From Brucella oryzae (lineage in GTDB: Bacteria; Pseudomonadota; Alphaproteobacteria; Rhizobiales; Rhizobiaceae): a DNA stretch of 64,000 bases. Numbering within the stretch: position 1 is the first letter of the stretch; every line of letters begins with the position of its first letter. Of this stretch, positions 50,291-61,622 are shown piece by piece. Position numbers and translations under genes: made by a program. The stretch covers positions 1,648,501 to 1,712,500 of the forward strand of contig JAAVLL010000001.1 in assembly GCA_012103035.1 (NCBI GenBank), given 5' to 3'. The notes beneath the pieces are model-generated. The model searched no databases. It was not told the DNA's origin and saw only the letters and a list, made by a program, of their open reading frames with translations.

Positions 50291-50968
50291 ATGCTGCGGA
50301 AGTTTGGTGCGGCTGCGGTTACGTTGCTCGCAGCGGCGGTTGTGAGTGTTCTGGCAGTTGCGCCAGGACAGGCTAAGGATATTCCGGGCGAGTTCGACTT
50401 TTACGTTCTCGCCCTCTCCTGGTCGCCCAGCTATTGCGCATCGGAAGGCCCGCGCGCCAACAAGCAGCAATGTGCAACCAACCGTCCCTTCGGTTTCGTG
50501 GTGCATGGTCTGTGGCCGCAAAACGAATGGGGCTATCCAGCCAACTGTCAGTTCGATAATGTCCGTAGCCGGGGCAATTATGTGCCTCGCCCGATTATCT
50601 CCCGCCTGTCGGACATCATGCCCTCTGCCGGTCTTGTCGCTTATCAGTGGCGCAAGCATGGCAGTTGCTCAGGCCTGTCGCAGGACGACTATTTTTCGAC
50701 GCTGCGCAACGCCTTCGATCAGGTTCGCATTCCGCCCAGCCTGCGCAATCTTGCGAGTGGGCGGCGCGTGGATCCTCTTCTCGTCGAGAAAGCTTTCATC
50801 GCGGCCAATCCCGGCATGAAGCCGGATGGAATTTCGATCAGCTGCAAGCGGAACTATCTTCAGGAGGTTCGCATCTGCATGACGAAGGATCTGCAATATC
50901 GCGCCTGCGGTCAGGTCGATGCCAATGCCTGCCGAAGCCGCTCCGTCATGATGCCCGCCACGCAATGA
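50291..50968 (+). CDS. ribonuclease T2 family protein
   Basis: An intact secreted RNase of 225 residues. Signal peptide LLAAAVVSVLAVAPGQAKD. Both catalytic sites are present: FVVHGLWPQNEWGYP (CAS I, histidine) and YQWRKHGSCSGLSQDDYF (CAS II, His and Lys). Cysteines for the usual disulphides are present. It cleaves RNA through 2',3'-cyclic phosphates in the periplasm or outside; the role may be nutrient scavenging. GGAGGG precedes the ATG. Confidence 0.9.
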   Translation: MLRKFGAAAVTLLAAAVVSVLAVAPGQAKDIPGEFDFYVLALSWSPSYCASEGPRANKQQCATNRPFGFVVHGLWPQNEWGYPANCQFDNVRSRGNYVPRPIISRLSDIMPSAGLVAYQWRKHGSCSGLSQDDYFSTLRNAFDQVRIPPSLRNLASGRRVDPLLVEKAFIAANPGMKPDGISISCKRNYLQEVRICMTKDLQYRACGQVDANACRSRSVMMPATQ

Positions 50969-50996
50969 TTTATCAGGCCCTAATCAGGAATTTACG

Positions 50997-51595
50997 ATGA
51001 CACAGATTCTCTATTCGCCCGCTTCGCCCTACAGCGCGAAAGTCCGCATGGCTGCTCACTATGCCGGCGTTCCGTTTGAAAGCGTCGTCGTCAACACATC
51101 GGCGGAACCGGAGAACCTGATCCATGCCAATCCGCTCGGAAAAATTCCGACGCTTGTGACCGATGACGGCAAATCGGTTTTCGACAGCCGTGCCATCACG
51201 CAGTATCTGAACCGGGTTTCGGGCAACAAGATTTTCCCGCGCAATGCCGAAAAGCGCACCGATGCAGAGCGCTATGAAGCCATCGCCGACGGTCTTTGCG
51301 ACGTGCTTCTGGTGCATGTCTATGAACGGCGCATGCGCCCGGAAGAAAAATCCACCAGCCCTGGCTCGACCTGCAATGGCGCAAGGCCGAACGCGCGCTC
51401 GATCTTCTGAACGAAGCGCCGCCACGTCTGGCTGGCAAGCTGCATGGCGGTCATATCGCCGTTGCTGCCGCGCTTGGCTATCTGGCGCTGCGCTTTGAAG
51501 GCAAGTGGGAGCGTAACCGTCCCAAGCTCAAGCGCTGGATGAAGCGTTTTCAGGAACTGCACCCGGAACTGACGGAACTGCTGCCGCGCGGCTGA
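50997..51595 (+). CDS. glutathione S-transferase family protein (frameshifted)
   Basis: A GST of about 199 residues. The N-terminal thioredoxin-like domain has ILYSPASPYSAKVRMAAHYA and the cis-Pro/ESR-like glutathione site GKIPTLVTDDGKSVFDSRAI. The helical C-terminal domain carries the GHIAVAAALGYLALRF motif. One A is missing near 51350. Substrate unknown. Followed by a terminator. Confidence 0.85.
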
Positions 51596-51612
51596 TCGGT
51601 CTGGAAAGAATG

Positions 51613-51635
51613 AAACCCCGGATTTTCCGGGGTTT
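51613..51635. terminator. rho-independent terminator
   Basis: AAACCCCGGA-TTT-TCCGGGGTTT, between the convergent GST and beta-lactamase genes. Confidence 0.85.
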
Positions 51636-51644
51636 CTTTGAGGA

Positions 51645-52840
<1,196 letters not shown>

Positions 52841-52991
52841 TTATCAAGACATAGCCGTCAATGCGCGATCCGTTATTGAAGCCCGTTTTCTACGGGATAT
52901 ATGCCGCTCAGGCCCTGTCGATATACGACGCTTGCGCAATCGCGACAAACGACGTTATCTAGCATTTGGCATTAGAAAAATTAGGGTCAAC

Positions 52992-53867
52992 ATGGTCCGA
53001 CCGCATCTCCCGCTCAATTCGCTGCGCGCCTTCGAGGCTTCGGCGCGCCACCTGAGCTTTACGAAGGCCGCGATTGAACTTTGCGTCACGCAGGCAGCCG
53101 TCAGCCATCAGGTGAAGAGCCTGGAAACCCGGCTGAACGTGACGCTGTTCGAGCGTCTGCCCCGCGGACTGATGCTGACGAGCGAAGGCGAAACGCTGCT
53201 TCCCACATTGAAGGATGCCTTCGACCGCATAGCCGGAACGCTTGAGCGTTTCGAGGCGGGGCATTATCGGGAAATATTGCGGGTTGGCGCTGTCGGCACG
53301 GTGGCCGTCGGCTGGCTTCTGCCGCGTCTGCGCGATTTTCAGAATCGCTATCCGTTCATCGATCTGCGGCTTTCGACCAACAACAACCGGGTGGATATCG
53401 CGGCGGAGGGTCTCGATTACGCCATCCGTTTCGGCAGCGGTGCCTGGCACGGCATCGATGCAACCCGATTGCTGGAAGCGCCCTTGTCGCCGCTATGTAT
53501 TCCGGAGCTGGCGCGTGAATTGCGTACACCGGCCGATCTCGCGCGACATACTTTATTGCGCTCCTATCGTGCGGATGAATGGGCGCAATGGTTTCTGGCA
53601 GCAGGTGTAACGGGTGACATGCCCCTGCCCCGAAGCATCATGTTCGATCTGTCGCTTGCGATGATGGAGGCAGCCATGCAGGGAGCGGGGATAGCGCTTG
53701 CGCCGCCGCTCATGTTCGTCCGTCAATTACTGTCGGAAACCATCGTCCAGCCCTTCGAAACGACGGTGACGATGGGCAGTTACTGGCTGACCAGACTGCA
53801 GTCGCGGACGGAAACCGAGACGATGGCAGCTTTTCGCGACTGGCTGACGGATGCCGCGAACAACTGA
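52992..53867 (+). CDS. ampR: LysR-family regulator, AmpR-like
   Basis: An intact LysR-type regulator of 291 residues. The N-terminal helix-turn-helix is FTKAAIELCVTQAAVSHQVK, and the C-terminal co-inducer domain includes VGAVGTVAVGWLLPRLRDF. AmpR proteins bind the gap between the two genes and switch ampC on when muropeptides accumulate. The divergent position, 193 bp from blaOCH, supports this. The start is ATG 52992; an upstream in-frame ATG at 52932 is less likely. Confidence 0.88.
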   Translation: MVRPHLPLNSLRAFEASARHLSFTKAAIELCVTQAAVSHQVKSLETRLNVTLFERLPRGLMLTSEGETLLPTLKDAFDRIAGTLERFEAGHYREILRVGAVGTVAVGWLLPRLRDFQNRYPFIDLRLSTNNNRVDIAAEGLDYAIRFGSGAWHGIDATRLLEAPLSPLCIPELARELRTPADLARHTLLRSYRADEWAQWFLAAGVTGDMPLPRSIMFDLSLAMMEAAMQGAGIALAPPLMFVRQLLSETIVQPFETTVTMGSYWLTRLQSRTETETMAAFRDWLTDAANN

Positions 53868-53881
53868 GTAAAAACGCAACA

Positions 53882-53909
53882 AAAACCGGGCAGTTGCCTG
53901 CCCGGTTTT
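53882..53909. terminator. rho-independent terminator
   Basis: AAAACCGGGCAG-TTGC-CTGCCCGGTTTT, between the convergent ampR and omp25 genes. Confidence 0.9.
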
Positions 53910-53930
53910 CCGTGTTCAATTATCAGATAA

Positions 53931-54572
53931 TTAGAACTTGTAGCCAACGCCGACGCGGATGTCGTGGGTGTCGAGCTTGTTACGGACCGACTCGGTACCA
54001 AGATCATAGGTCTTGTTGCCGAACTGGGTGTAACGATATTCAACACGGCCCAGGATGTTCTCCGTGAGCTTGGCTTCCAGACCGGCACCAGCAGTCCAAC
54101 CAACGCGGAACTTGCTTTCGTCGTCAAAGCCATTGTCGAGCTTGACCTGCTTGCCAGCAACACCGGCGGTGATGTACGGCATGACCGGGTTCAGGTCGTA
54201 GCCGAGACGGCCACGCAGCGAGCCTTCAAAGCCTTCCTTGACTTCCAGGCCATTCTTGGACTTCTTGGCCCAGGAGTAACCGGCGTCGCCTTCAACACCG
54301 TATAGGAACTGATCCTGCTGGAAGTTCCAGCCAGCGTAAGCGCCAGCCTTCATGTCGTCCGGCTTGATGCTGCCGTCGGTATTGGTCTTGACCTTGTTCC
54401 AGCCGTAGCCGAGGTACAGACCGGTGTAGCCGCCAGCCCAGCTGTACTGCGGAGCCATTTCAACCGGAGCCGGAACAGGAGGCTGTTCCTGAATAGCGTC
54501 AGCAGCGAAAGCAGTCGCAGAGAACGGCAGCAGCGCAGCCGAGGCGATTACGAGAGACTTAAGAGTGCGCAT
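53931..54572 (-). CDS. omp25: outer-membrane protein Omp25
   Basis: An intact eight-stranded beta-barrel protein of 213 residues, the major Omp25 of Brucellaceae. Signal peptide [18 protein letters not shown]. The mature start is [19 protein letters not shown], and typical barrel segments are [36 protein letters not shown] and [19 protein letters not shown]. It ends in an aromatic residue (VGVGYKF), the outer-membrane insertion signal. In Brucella it contacts the envelope and host responses. Start ATG 54572. Confidence 0.95.
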   Translation of the reverse strand: MRTLKSLVIASAALLPFSATAFAADAIQEQPPVPAPVEMAPQYSWAGGYTGLYLGYGWNKVKTNTDGSIKPDDMKAGAYAGWNFQQDQFLYGVEGDAGYSWAKKSKNGLEVKEGFEGSLRGRLGYDLNPVMPYITAGVAGKQVKLDNGFDDESKFRVGWTAGAGLEAKLTENILGRVEYRYTQFGNKTYDLGTESVRNKLDTHDIRVGVGYKF

Positions 54573-54936
54573 AGCATTCTCCTTACACAAATTACCTTTA
54601 GCGCGGTCCCTTATCGGGCGGACGATGTTGGGAGCAAATCGTCCATGCCGCGCTGACAGGACCGACATATCGACGGTAATTGCGGCACGAAATGCCCCTT
54701 CTGTGGAGAGAACCTGACGAGAACATGGCAAAATGCGATGTTGCATTATCGCAACGCCGGATTCAGCTACCTATATAGTGGGAGAGAGTCGATTACGGGG
54801 ACGATAGCCCCGGCAGACAAAACGAAGTCGCTGAAATCTCTACCAATTTGTCAGTTATGAATATTGCAGAGGCTGTTTTAGCTGTAATCTTCCGGCCGAA
54901 ATGGCATGAAAAAGATCGAAGAATCTCGATAAGAAA
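54573..54936. other. intergenic region with omp25 promoter
   Basis: No gene is supported. The AAGGAGAA just upstream of 54572 is the omp25 ribosome site. A short frame near 54903 has no support. Confidence 0.5.
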
Positions 54937-55728
54937 GTGTTTACCGTGTTGAACGATCACGAGCCCCGCCTGCTTGCCAAATGTCCGGTTCTGATAACCG
55001 GCGGCGCACGGCGTATCGGAAAGGCAATTGTCGAAGACCTTGCCGCTCATGGCTTCCCGGTCGCCATACATTGCAACCATTCCATCGATGAAGGCGCGGC
55101 TCTGGCAACAGCCATCACGGAACGAGGCGGAACAGCCTGCATCGTGCGTGCGGACCTTTCGTCCGAATCCGATGTTCGCCATCTTGTGAAAGATGCGTCG
55201 CGCCAGATCGGACCGATTCAGCTTCGTCAATAATGCGTCCCTCTTTGAAGATGACCGCATCGGCCAACTGGATATGGCGCTGTGGGACAAGCACTTTGCC
55301 ATCCATCTCAAGGCGCCGGTCCTGCTGGCCGAAGAAATGGCGAAAGCCCTGCCCGACGGCAAAGAAGCACTGGTGGTGAATGTGATCGACCAGCGTGTCT
55401 GGAAGCTCAATCCGAACTTCTTTTCCTATACGCTTTCGAAGACTGCTCTCTGAATGCCACCCGAACCATGGCGCAGGCACTGGCACCACAGATTCGGGTC
55501 AATGCAATCGCACCTGGCCCGACATTGCCGAGCGAACGGCAGAAGCCGGGCGATTTCGAACAGCAGGTCGAAAAACTTCTTTTGCAGCGTGCGCCGGAAT
55601 TGTCGGAATTCGGGCGTACTGTTCGCTATTTCTGGGAAAACCGTTCCGTCACCGGCCAGATGATCGCGCTTGATGGCGGACAGCATCTGGCATGGGAAAC
55701 CCCGGATATCGCAGGAATTACCGAATGA
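54937..55728 (+). CDS. SDR family oxidoreductase (frameshifted)
   Basis: A short-chain dehydrogenase of about 264 residues. The NAD(P)-binding motif is [20 protein letters not shown], the NNA motif is [12 protein letters not shown], and the active site is [10 protein letters not shown]. The RR in the cofactor loop and the overall pattern resemble pteridine/dihydromonapterin reductases. A shift equal to two missing bases lies near 55222, and one base is missing near 55450. GTG 54937 or a nearby GTG at 54946 is the start. Its stop overlaps the uvrC ATG by four bases. Confidence 0.82.
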
Positions 55729-57798
55729 CTGGAAACCGCAAGAACAATGAGGATACCGTCGCAAACCTGCCGTCGGATGACGAGCAGGATGTAGCCGGTA
55801 TTATCATTGGCGACGCGGAAACCGAGGAGGAGGATGAGAGCGAGGACATAATTGAAGCCCCCGCATCGCCATCGGCTGCCGATTCCATCCAGTGGGATTC
55901 CTCGGATGGCCTGCCGGATATCGAGGGCCTGAGCGGTCAGGATATCATCAATGCTTTTGTGAAGCGTCTGCCGAACAATCCGGGCGTCTATCGCATGTTC
56001 AACAGCGATGGCGATGTGCTCTATGTCGGCAAGGCGCGCAATCTCAAGAAACGCGTTTCCACTTATGCGCGCGGCATAGCCCATTCGAATCGTATCGTGC
56101 GCATGATCCGTGAGACGGCGATGATGGAATTCGTCGTCACCCGGACGGAAACCGAAGCTCTGCTGCTCGAAGCCAATCTCATCAAGAGATTGCGCCCGCG
56201 CTTCAACGTGCTGATGCGCGACGACAAGTCATTTCCCTATATTCTTCTGACCGGCGATCACCGGGCACCTGGCATCTTCAAGCACCGCGGCGCACGGTCC
56301 CGCAAGGGCGAATATTTCGGCCCCTTCGCCTCTGCCGGAGCCGTGGGGCGCACGATCAATGCCCTCCAGCGCGCCTTCCTGTTGCGAACCTGTACCGATT
56401 CGGTCTTTGAAACGCGCACGCGTCCCTGCCTTCTCTATCAGATCAAGCGCTGTTCCGGCCCCTGTACGCATGAAATCAGCGACGCGGACTATGCCGAGCT
56501 TTGTCAGCGAAGCCAAGGCGTTCCTGTCCGGAAAGAGCCAGTCGGTAAAGGACCATCTGGCAACGGCAATGCAGGCGGCATCGGCTGACCTCGACTTTGA
56601 ACACGCAGCGGTTTACCGGGACCGTCTGGCCGCACTTTCCCATGTCCAGTCACATCAAGGCATCAATCCGCAGACCGTTGAAGAGGCAGACGTTTTCGCC
56701 ATTCATCAGGAAGGCGGCATGACCTGCATCCAGGTCTTCTTCTTCCGCACCGGTCAGAACTGGGGCAATCGCGCCTATTTCCCGAAAGCCGACAGTTCGC
56801 TTGGCGCGGCAGAAGTTCTGGGAGCTTTCCTGTCCCAGTTCTACGACGACAAGCCATGTCCGCGTCTCGTTCTGTTGTCCGAGACTGTCGAGGAACAATC
56901 GCTTATCGCCGAAGCGCTCTCGACGCGCGCGGGACATAAGGTACAGGTCAACGTTCCCCAGCGCGGTGAGAAGAAAGACCTTGTGGATCACGCGCTCACC
57001 AATGCCCGCGAAGCGCTTGGACGGCGGCTTGCCGAAACATCGTCGCAGGCACGCCTGTTGCAGGGCATGGCAGAGACTTTCGGCCTGTCTCAGCCGCCGC
57101 GCCGGATCGAAGTCTACGACAACTCCCATATCATGGGCACGAATGCTGTCGGCGGGATGATCGTCGCCGGACCGGAAGGTTTTGTCAAAACCAGTATCGC
57201 AAGTTCAACATCCGCTCGACTGATATTACACCGGGCGACGACTTCGGCATGATGCGCGAGGTAATCGAGCGGCGCTTCTCGCGGCTGGTCAAGGAACATG
57301 GCACGCCGGAAGAACCAGCCGATGCGGAAGCAACCGATACGTTTCTGCCTGGCCCGACGTCATTCTGATCGACGGCGGGCAAGGTCAGGTCGGTGTGGTC
57401 AGGCAGATTCTGGGCGAGCTTGGCATCAGCCATCTCGTCAATGCAATCGGCATTGCCAAGGGCATCGATCGTGAAGCGGGACGCGAACGTTTCTTCGTGG
57501 AAGGCAAGCAGCCCTTCACGCTGCCGCCGCGCGATCCCGTGCTCTATTTCATCCAGCGTCTGCGCGATGAAGCACACAGGTTTGCCATCGGCACGCACCG
57601 CGCCCGGCGCAAGAAAGAGATGGTCAAAAATCCCTCGATGAGATTGCGGGAATCGGTCCATCGAGAAAGCGTGCGCTTCTGCATCATTTCGGGACCGCAA
57701 AAGCGGTTTCCAGAGCCGCTGTCGCCGATTTGATGCAGATCGAAGGCATCTCGGAGGCGATGGCCAAGACGATTCACGACCATTTTCGTGACAGATGA
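55725..57798 (+). CDS. uvrC: excinuclease ABC subunit C (frameshifted)
   Basis: UvrC makes both incisions in nucleotide-excision repair. After an acidic N-terminal extension of about 80 residues ([18 protein letters not shown]) comes the GIY-YIG domain ([20 protein letters not shown]). Then the UVR motif ([20 protein letters not shown]), the RNase H-like nuclease half ([33 protein letters not shown]) and the C-terminal HhH ([19 protein letters not shown]). Breaks lie near 56503 (one extra T), 57188, 57348 and 57632 (one missing base each). The repaired length is 691 residues. Confidence 0.92.
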
Positions 57799-57957
57799 CG
57801 TAATTTTGTCCGGGATCGTGCACAAGCGTCATTAGGTCCCGGCACAACATATTCGCAGGTGTTGATTTTATCGGTCATCCCTGATGATGTGCGCCAGAGC
57901 AATATCGAGCCAACAGTGTAAAACGGTTTGCGTTCGGAAATGCATAAAAACAGATGG

Positions 57958-58002
57958 TTAGAGCAGTTCGAATGATCCTGTTGAAAACAGGAACCGCTCT
58001 AA
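57958..58002. repeat. TTAGAGC palindromic element
   Basis: TTAGAGC (57958-57964) and GCTCTAA (57996-58002), with an inner CCTGTT-GAA-AACAGG stem. Related to 39729-39770. It sits just upstream of pgsA. Confidence 0.65.
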
Positions 58003-58020
58003 CAACGACGCGGCGGAACA

Positions 58021-58604
58021 ATGCAGAAGAAACATACCCTCTCCTTGCCCAATATTCTCACTTACGGACGGATCATTGCCGTTCCCCTTGTGGTATTGTG
58101 CTTCTTTGTCGAGGGGCGGCTGGAATCAAGCGATTTCGCCCGGTGGACGGCTCTCGGATTGTTTGCCGTCGCCAGCATCACAGACTTTTCGACGGCTACC
58201 TTGCCCGCATCTGGAAGCAGACTTCGACCATCGGTCGCATGCTTGACCCGATTGCTGACAAGCTTCTCGTCTCTGCCATTCTGCTGCTTCTCGCAGTTGA
58301 CGGTACCATTGCCGGCTGGACGCTTTGGGCCGCAATCATCATCCTGTGCCGTGAAATCCTGGTTTCGGGCCTGCGTGAATATCTCGCCGAGTTGAAGGTC
58401 AGCGTTCCCGTTTCCCGTCTGGCCAAGTGGAAGACGACCGCGCAAATGATTGCGCTGGCATTTCTGCTCGCGGGTCCTGCCGGTGACAAAATCATGCCTT
58501 ATGTAACGGAAATTGGCATTGTCCTGCTTTGGGCCTCGGCGCTTCTGACGCTTTATACTGGCTGGGATTACTTCAAGGCAGGCCTCAAACACGTAATGGA
58601 TTGA
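58021..58604 (+). CDS. pgsA: CDP-diacylglycerol-glycerol-3-phosphate 3-phosphatidyltransferase (frameshifted)
   Basis: A membrane CDP-alcohol phosphatidyltransferase that makes phosphatidylglycerophosphate, the precursor of PG and cardiolipin. The catalytic CDP-binding motif reads DFFDGYLARIWKQTSTIGRM followed by LDPIADK once one T is restored near 58191. Spans: IIAVPLVVLCFF, TLWAAIIILCREILV. The repaired length is 194 residues. An essential gene. Confidence 0.92.
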
Positions 58605-58608
58605 TCCA

Positions 58609-58864
58609 GTGACGGTAAAACTCGTTTATTTCGCATGGGTGCGCGAGAAAATCGGCAAGGGTGAAGAGATCATCGAACTCCCTCACCCAAAACAACCGTG
58701 GGCGATCTGATCAGCCACCTGAAATCGCGCGGCGATGAATATGAAGCCGCCTTCGAGCATGAGCATGTCATTCGTGCCGCGATCAATCAGGAACATGCCG
58801 AGCATATCGAACTTGTAAATGACGGCGATGAGGTTGCGCTCTTTCCGCCCATGACGGAGGGTGA
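58609..58864 (+). CDS. moaD: molybdopterin synthase sulfur-carrier subunit (frameshifted)
   Basis: The ubiquitin-like MoaD subunit, about 85 residues. VKLVYFAWVREKIGKGEE at the start; GDEVALFPPMTGG at the end with the C-terminal GlyGly that carries the thiocarboxylate. One base is missing near 58683 and another near 58858. The second loss removes the stop and makes moaD appear fused to moaE. GTG 58609 start, four bases after pgsA. Confidence 0.85.
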
Positions 58865-58865
58865 A

Positions 58866-59345
58866 ATGAGCGGGCAGACTACGTGCCCACTTTTCGTCGG
58901 CATAAGAAGCGAGAACTTCGATACGGCAGCGGAACTGCGCAAGCTTGAGCATGGGCGCACGGATATCGGCGCAATCGTCACTTTTACCGGCCTTTGCCGC
59001 GATGAAAGCGGCACGCTTTCCGCTCTGGAACTGGAACATTATCCGGGCATGGCCGAAGCGGAAATCACCCGCATCGCGCGGCAGGCCATCGAACGCTGGC
59101 CGATAACGGCTCTCACGATCATTCACCGTTATGGGCTTATAAAACCGGGCGAAAACATCGTTCTGGTCGCAGCAGCGTCGTCGCATCGACATGCGGCGTT
59201 CGAGGCCGCCTCATTCCTGATGGATTACATGAAAACCGACGCTCCGTTCTGGAAGCGGGAGCACCTCGCGGACGGTTCGGTCGGCGGTTGGGTGTCGTCC
59301 AGGGAGGAAGATGAGAAAATTCGTGAACGCTGGCAGCAATCATAA
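58866..59345 (+). CDS. moaE: molybdopterin synthase catalytic subunit
   Basis: MoaE of about 159 residues. It converts precursor Z to molybdopterin with MoaD. Marks: GAIVTFTGLCRDESGTLSAL, LELEHYPGMAEAEI, ALTIIHRYGLIKPGENIVLV and MDYMKTDAPFWKRE with the catalytic lysines. ATG 58866 follows the restored moaD stop. As sequenced it is in frame with the end of moaD. Together they supply cofactor for molybdoenzymes such as the one at 45513. Confidence 0.92.
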   Translation: MSGQTTCPLFVGIRSENFDTAAELRKLEHGRTDIGAIVTFTGLCRDESGTLSALELEHYPGMAEAEITRIARQAIERWPITALTIIHRYGLIKPGENIVLVAAASSHRHAAFEAASFLMDYMKTDAPFWKREHLADGSVGGWVSSREEDEKIRERWQQS

Positions 59346-59517
59346 TTTTCCGATTACAGGTTATTCTGTTGATCGCTATTTCCCATTTTAATTGCGAATT
59401 AACTATTTAACCCCTAAATTAATGAATAATTTGGTCGGTGTGTTCTTGCGCCGCCACAATTTTCACATGAAGATTTCGCTAATGTCAGCCTTATGAATCA
59501 GACGCTGACAAGCGACG

Positions 59518-60403
59518 ATGACGGACAGATTGGAATCCCCATTAGCGCCATCTGTCTGGCAACAAACAACGCGTGCGGGAACGGAAGTTTCGGGCTTTAA
59601 CGATGCGAAATGGACTGGCAAAACCCTTTCAATTGCGGCGGCGCTTGTGGTCGGCATTGGCGCGCTTGGCGGCGCTGCCTTGTTCCTGACCACGTCGATG
59701 CCGACAAGCAGTCTGGCGGCCGAAAAACGGTCAGCGGCAAGGTCACGTATCGCGAACGTATCGCGCTGCCGCCGGAAGCGAGCCTCACCGTTCAGCTATC
59801 CGACGTCTCGCTGGCTGACGCCCCTCCAAAGTCATTGGAGAAACAAGGATCGAATCCGTTCAGGGTTCGCCGATCCCGTTCGCCATCAATTTTGATACGG
59901 ATCAGATCCAACCCGGCCACACCTATGCCCTGCAGGCGCGGATTTCGGCAGGCGATACGCTGTGGTTCGTCAATGACGAACGCTATGCCATCGATCCGGA
60001 AAATCCCGGCGCACCGGCAGAAATCAAGGTCGTGATGGTCCGCAAGAGCGGTGACGAAGGCGTGGCCATCGGCATTGAGGGCAAGGACTGGCTCGCAGAA
60101 GATATTCAAGGCGGCGGCGTGATCGACAATGCGCAGACGACATTGACGGTTTCGACCGACGGCACCGTCAGCGGCTCGGGCGGCTGCAATCGCTATTTCA
60201 GCAAGGCAACCGTCACCGGGGAAAATATTTCCTTCGCCGATATCGGATCGACCTATGTCCAGTGCCCACCTGCTCTCATGAACCAGGAGCGCAAGTTCAT
60301 GGACGTCCTGGGAAGAACACGGTCCTACAAGATCGATATGGGTAAGCTTGTTCTCTTCGATGACGACGGGAAAGAAATGGCAAGGCTCGCGCAAAGCCTT
60401 TGA
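59518..60403 (+). CDS. META/YbaY-domain envelope protein (frameshifted)
   Basis: About 295 residues. An N-terminal hydrophobic segment (TLSIAAALVVGIGALGGAAL) precedes a YbaY-like domain (VSGKVTYRERIALPPEASLT). A META domain follows near the end (DGTVSGSGGCNRYFSKATVT, ADIGSTYVQCPPALMNQERK). Two one-base losses lie near 59728 and 59826. Family members include heat-shock or envelope-stress HslJ-type proteins; the role is unknown. A strong terminator follows. Confidence 0.75.
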
Positions 60404-60407
60404 AACG

Positions 60408-60435
60408 AAAAAGCCCGGAATGATCCGGGCTTTTT
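60408..60435. terminator. rho-independent terminator
   Basis: AAAAAGCCCGGA-ATGA-TCCGGGCTTTTT between the convergent META-domain and ndk genes. Confidence 0.92.
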
Positions 60436-60453
60436 CCTGAATATTCAATGGGA

Positions 60454-60876
60454 TCAGCCGACGATTTCGGTGCCCGAGAACCAGTATGCGATTTCTTCTG
60501 CAGCGGTTTCCGGAGCGTCCGAACCGTGTACGGAGTTTTCGCCGATCGAGAGGGCGAATTCCTTGCGGATGGTGCCTTCGTCAGCGTTAGCCGGGTTGGT
60601 CGCACCCATGACTTCGCGGTTCTTGGCGATGGCGTTTTCGCCTTCCAGAACCTGAACGATCGTCGGGCCGGAAGACATGAATTCGGTCAGTTCGCCGAAG
60701 AACGGACGATCCTTGTGAACAGCATAAAAGCCTTCAGCTTCACGCAGGCTCATCCAGACGCGCTTCGAAGCGACGACGCGCAGGCCAGCTGCTTCGAGCT
60801 TGGCGGTGATAGCGCCGGTCAGGTTGCGGCGGGTCGCATCGGGCTTGATCATGGAGAAGGTACGTTCGATTGCCAT
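60454..60876 (-). CDS. ndk: nucleoside diphosphate kinase
   Basis: An intact enzyme of 140 residues that transfers the gamma-phosphate between nucleoside di- and triphosphates. [19 protein letters not shown] at the start, and the active-site histidine in [20 protein letters not shown]. Confidence 0.97.
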   Translation of the reverse strand: MAIERTFSMIKPDATRRNLTGAITAKLEAAGLRVVASKRVWMSLREAEGFYAVHKDRPFFGELTEFMSSGPTIVQVLEGENAIAKNREVMGATNPANADEGTIRKEFALSIGENSVHGSDAPETAAEEIAYWFSGTEIVG

Positions 60877-61058
60877 TATGACACCTTGTTTGCTGGGAAA
60901 TTTTAGAAAAGTGAGGCTCTATACCGTCGATAGGCCGAATTGCCAAGAGGCCGCGCTATTTAGAACACATCGCGTACCGCCTGGCACCTTGAGACAACGG
61001 AAATTTGAAGGCATAGATAATGCCATTCTGATTCAGGCTATCGAGTAGCGGGGCTTTC

Positions 61059-61570
61059 ATGGAACAGTATTTTCAGATGTTCGCCTATTATAACCGGTGG
61101 GCGAATGAACTGGTCTATGCCGCGGCTGCCGAATTGAGCGACGAGGAATACAGGCTCGACCTCGGCCTGTTCTTCGGCTCCATTCATCGCACGCTCAACC
61201 ATTTGCTGGTTGCCGACCGCATCTGGATGAAACGCTTCACTACGGAAGGCGACCATCCAAAGCAACTCGACACCATTATTTCCGACAATTTCATCATGCT
61301 GCGTGATCTGCGTCAGGCGGAAGACGCGCGCATTTGCCGCTATGCCGACAGCCTCGATGCTCAACAGCTTGGCGGTCGCTATACCTACACGCCTACGCGC
61401 GAAATGCGCACGATAAGCCAGCGGCTCGCCCCTCGATTGCCCATATGTTCAACCATCAGACGCACCATCGCGGGCAGATCCACGCCGCCTTCACAAGGCT
61501 GGGGACCGAAGCGCCGTCGCTCGATCTCATGCATTTCCTGCGAACGGAAGGCGGACGCCGCTTCGCCTGA
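61059..61570 (+). CDS. DinB family protein (frameshifted)
   Basis: A four-helix-bundle protein of about 170 residues. Metal-ligand histidines: RTLNHLLVADRIW in the second helix and MFNHQTHHRGQIHAAF in the third. Begins MEQYFQMFAYYNRWANELVY. One base is missing near 61432. DinB-like proteins are often metal-dependent thiol transferases; the substrate is unknown. Not related to DNA polymerase IV. Confidence 0.82.
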
Positions 61571-61622
61571 CTATTGTTGAAGCTTGCGGAAACGCTTCAA
61601 GCCGTGCAAAAGCGCTTTCATC

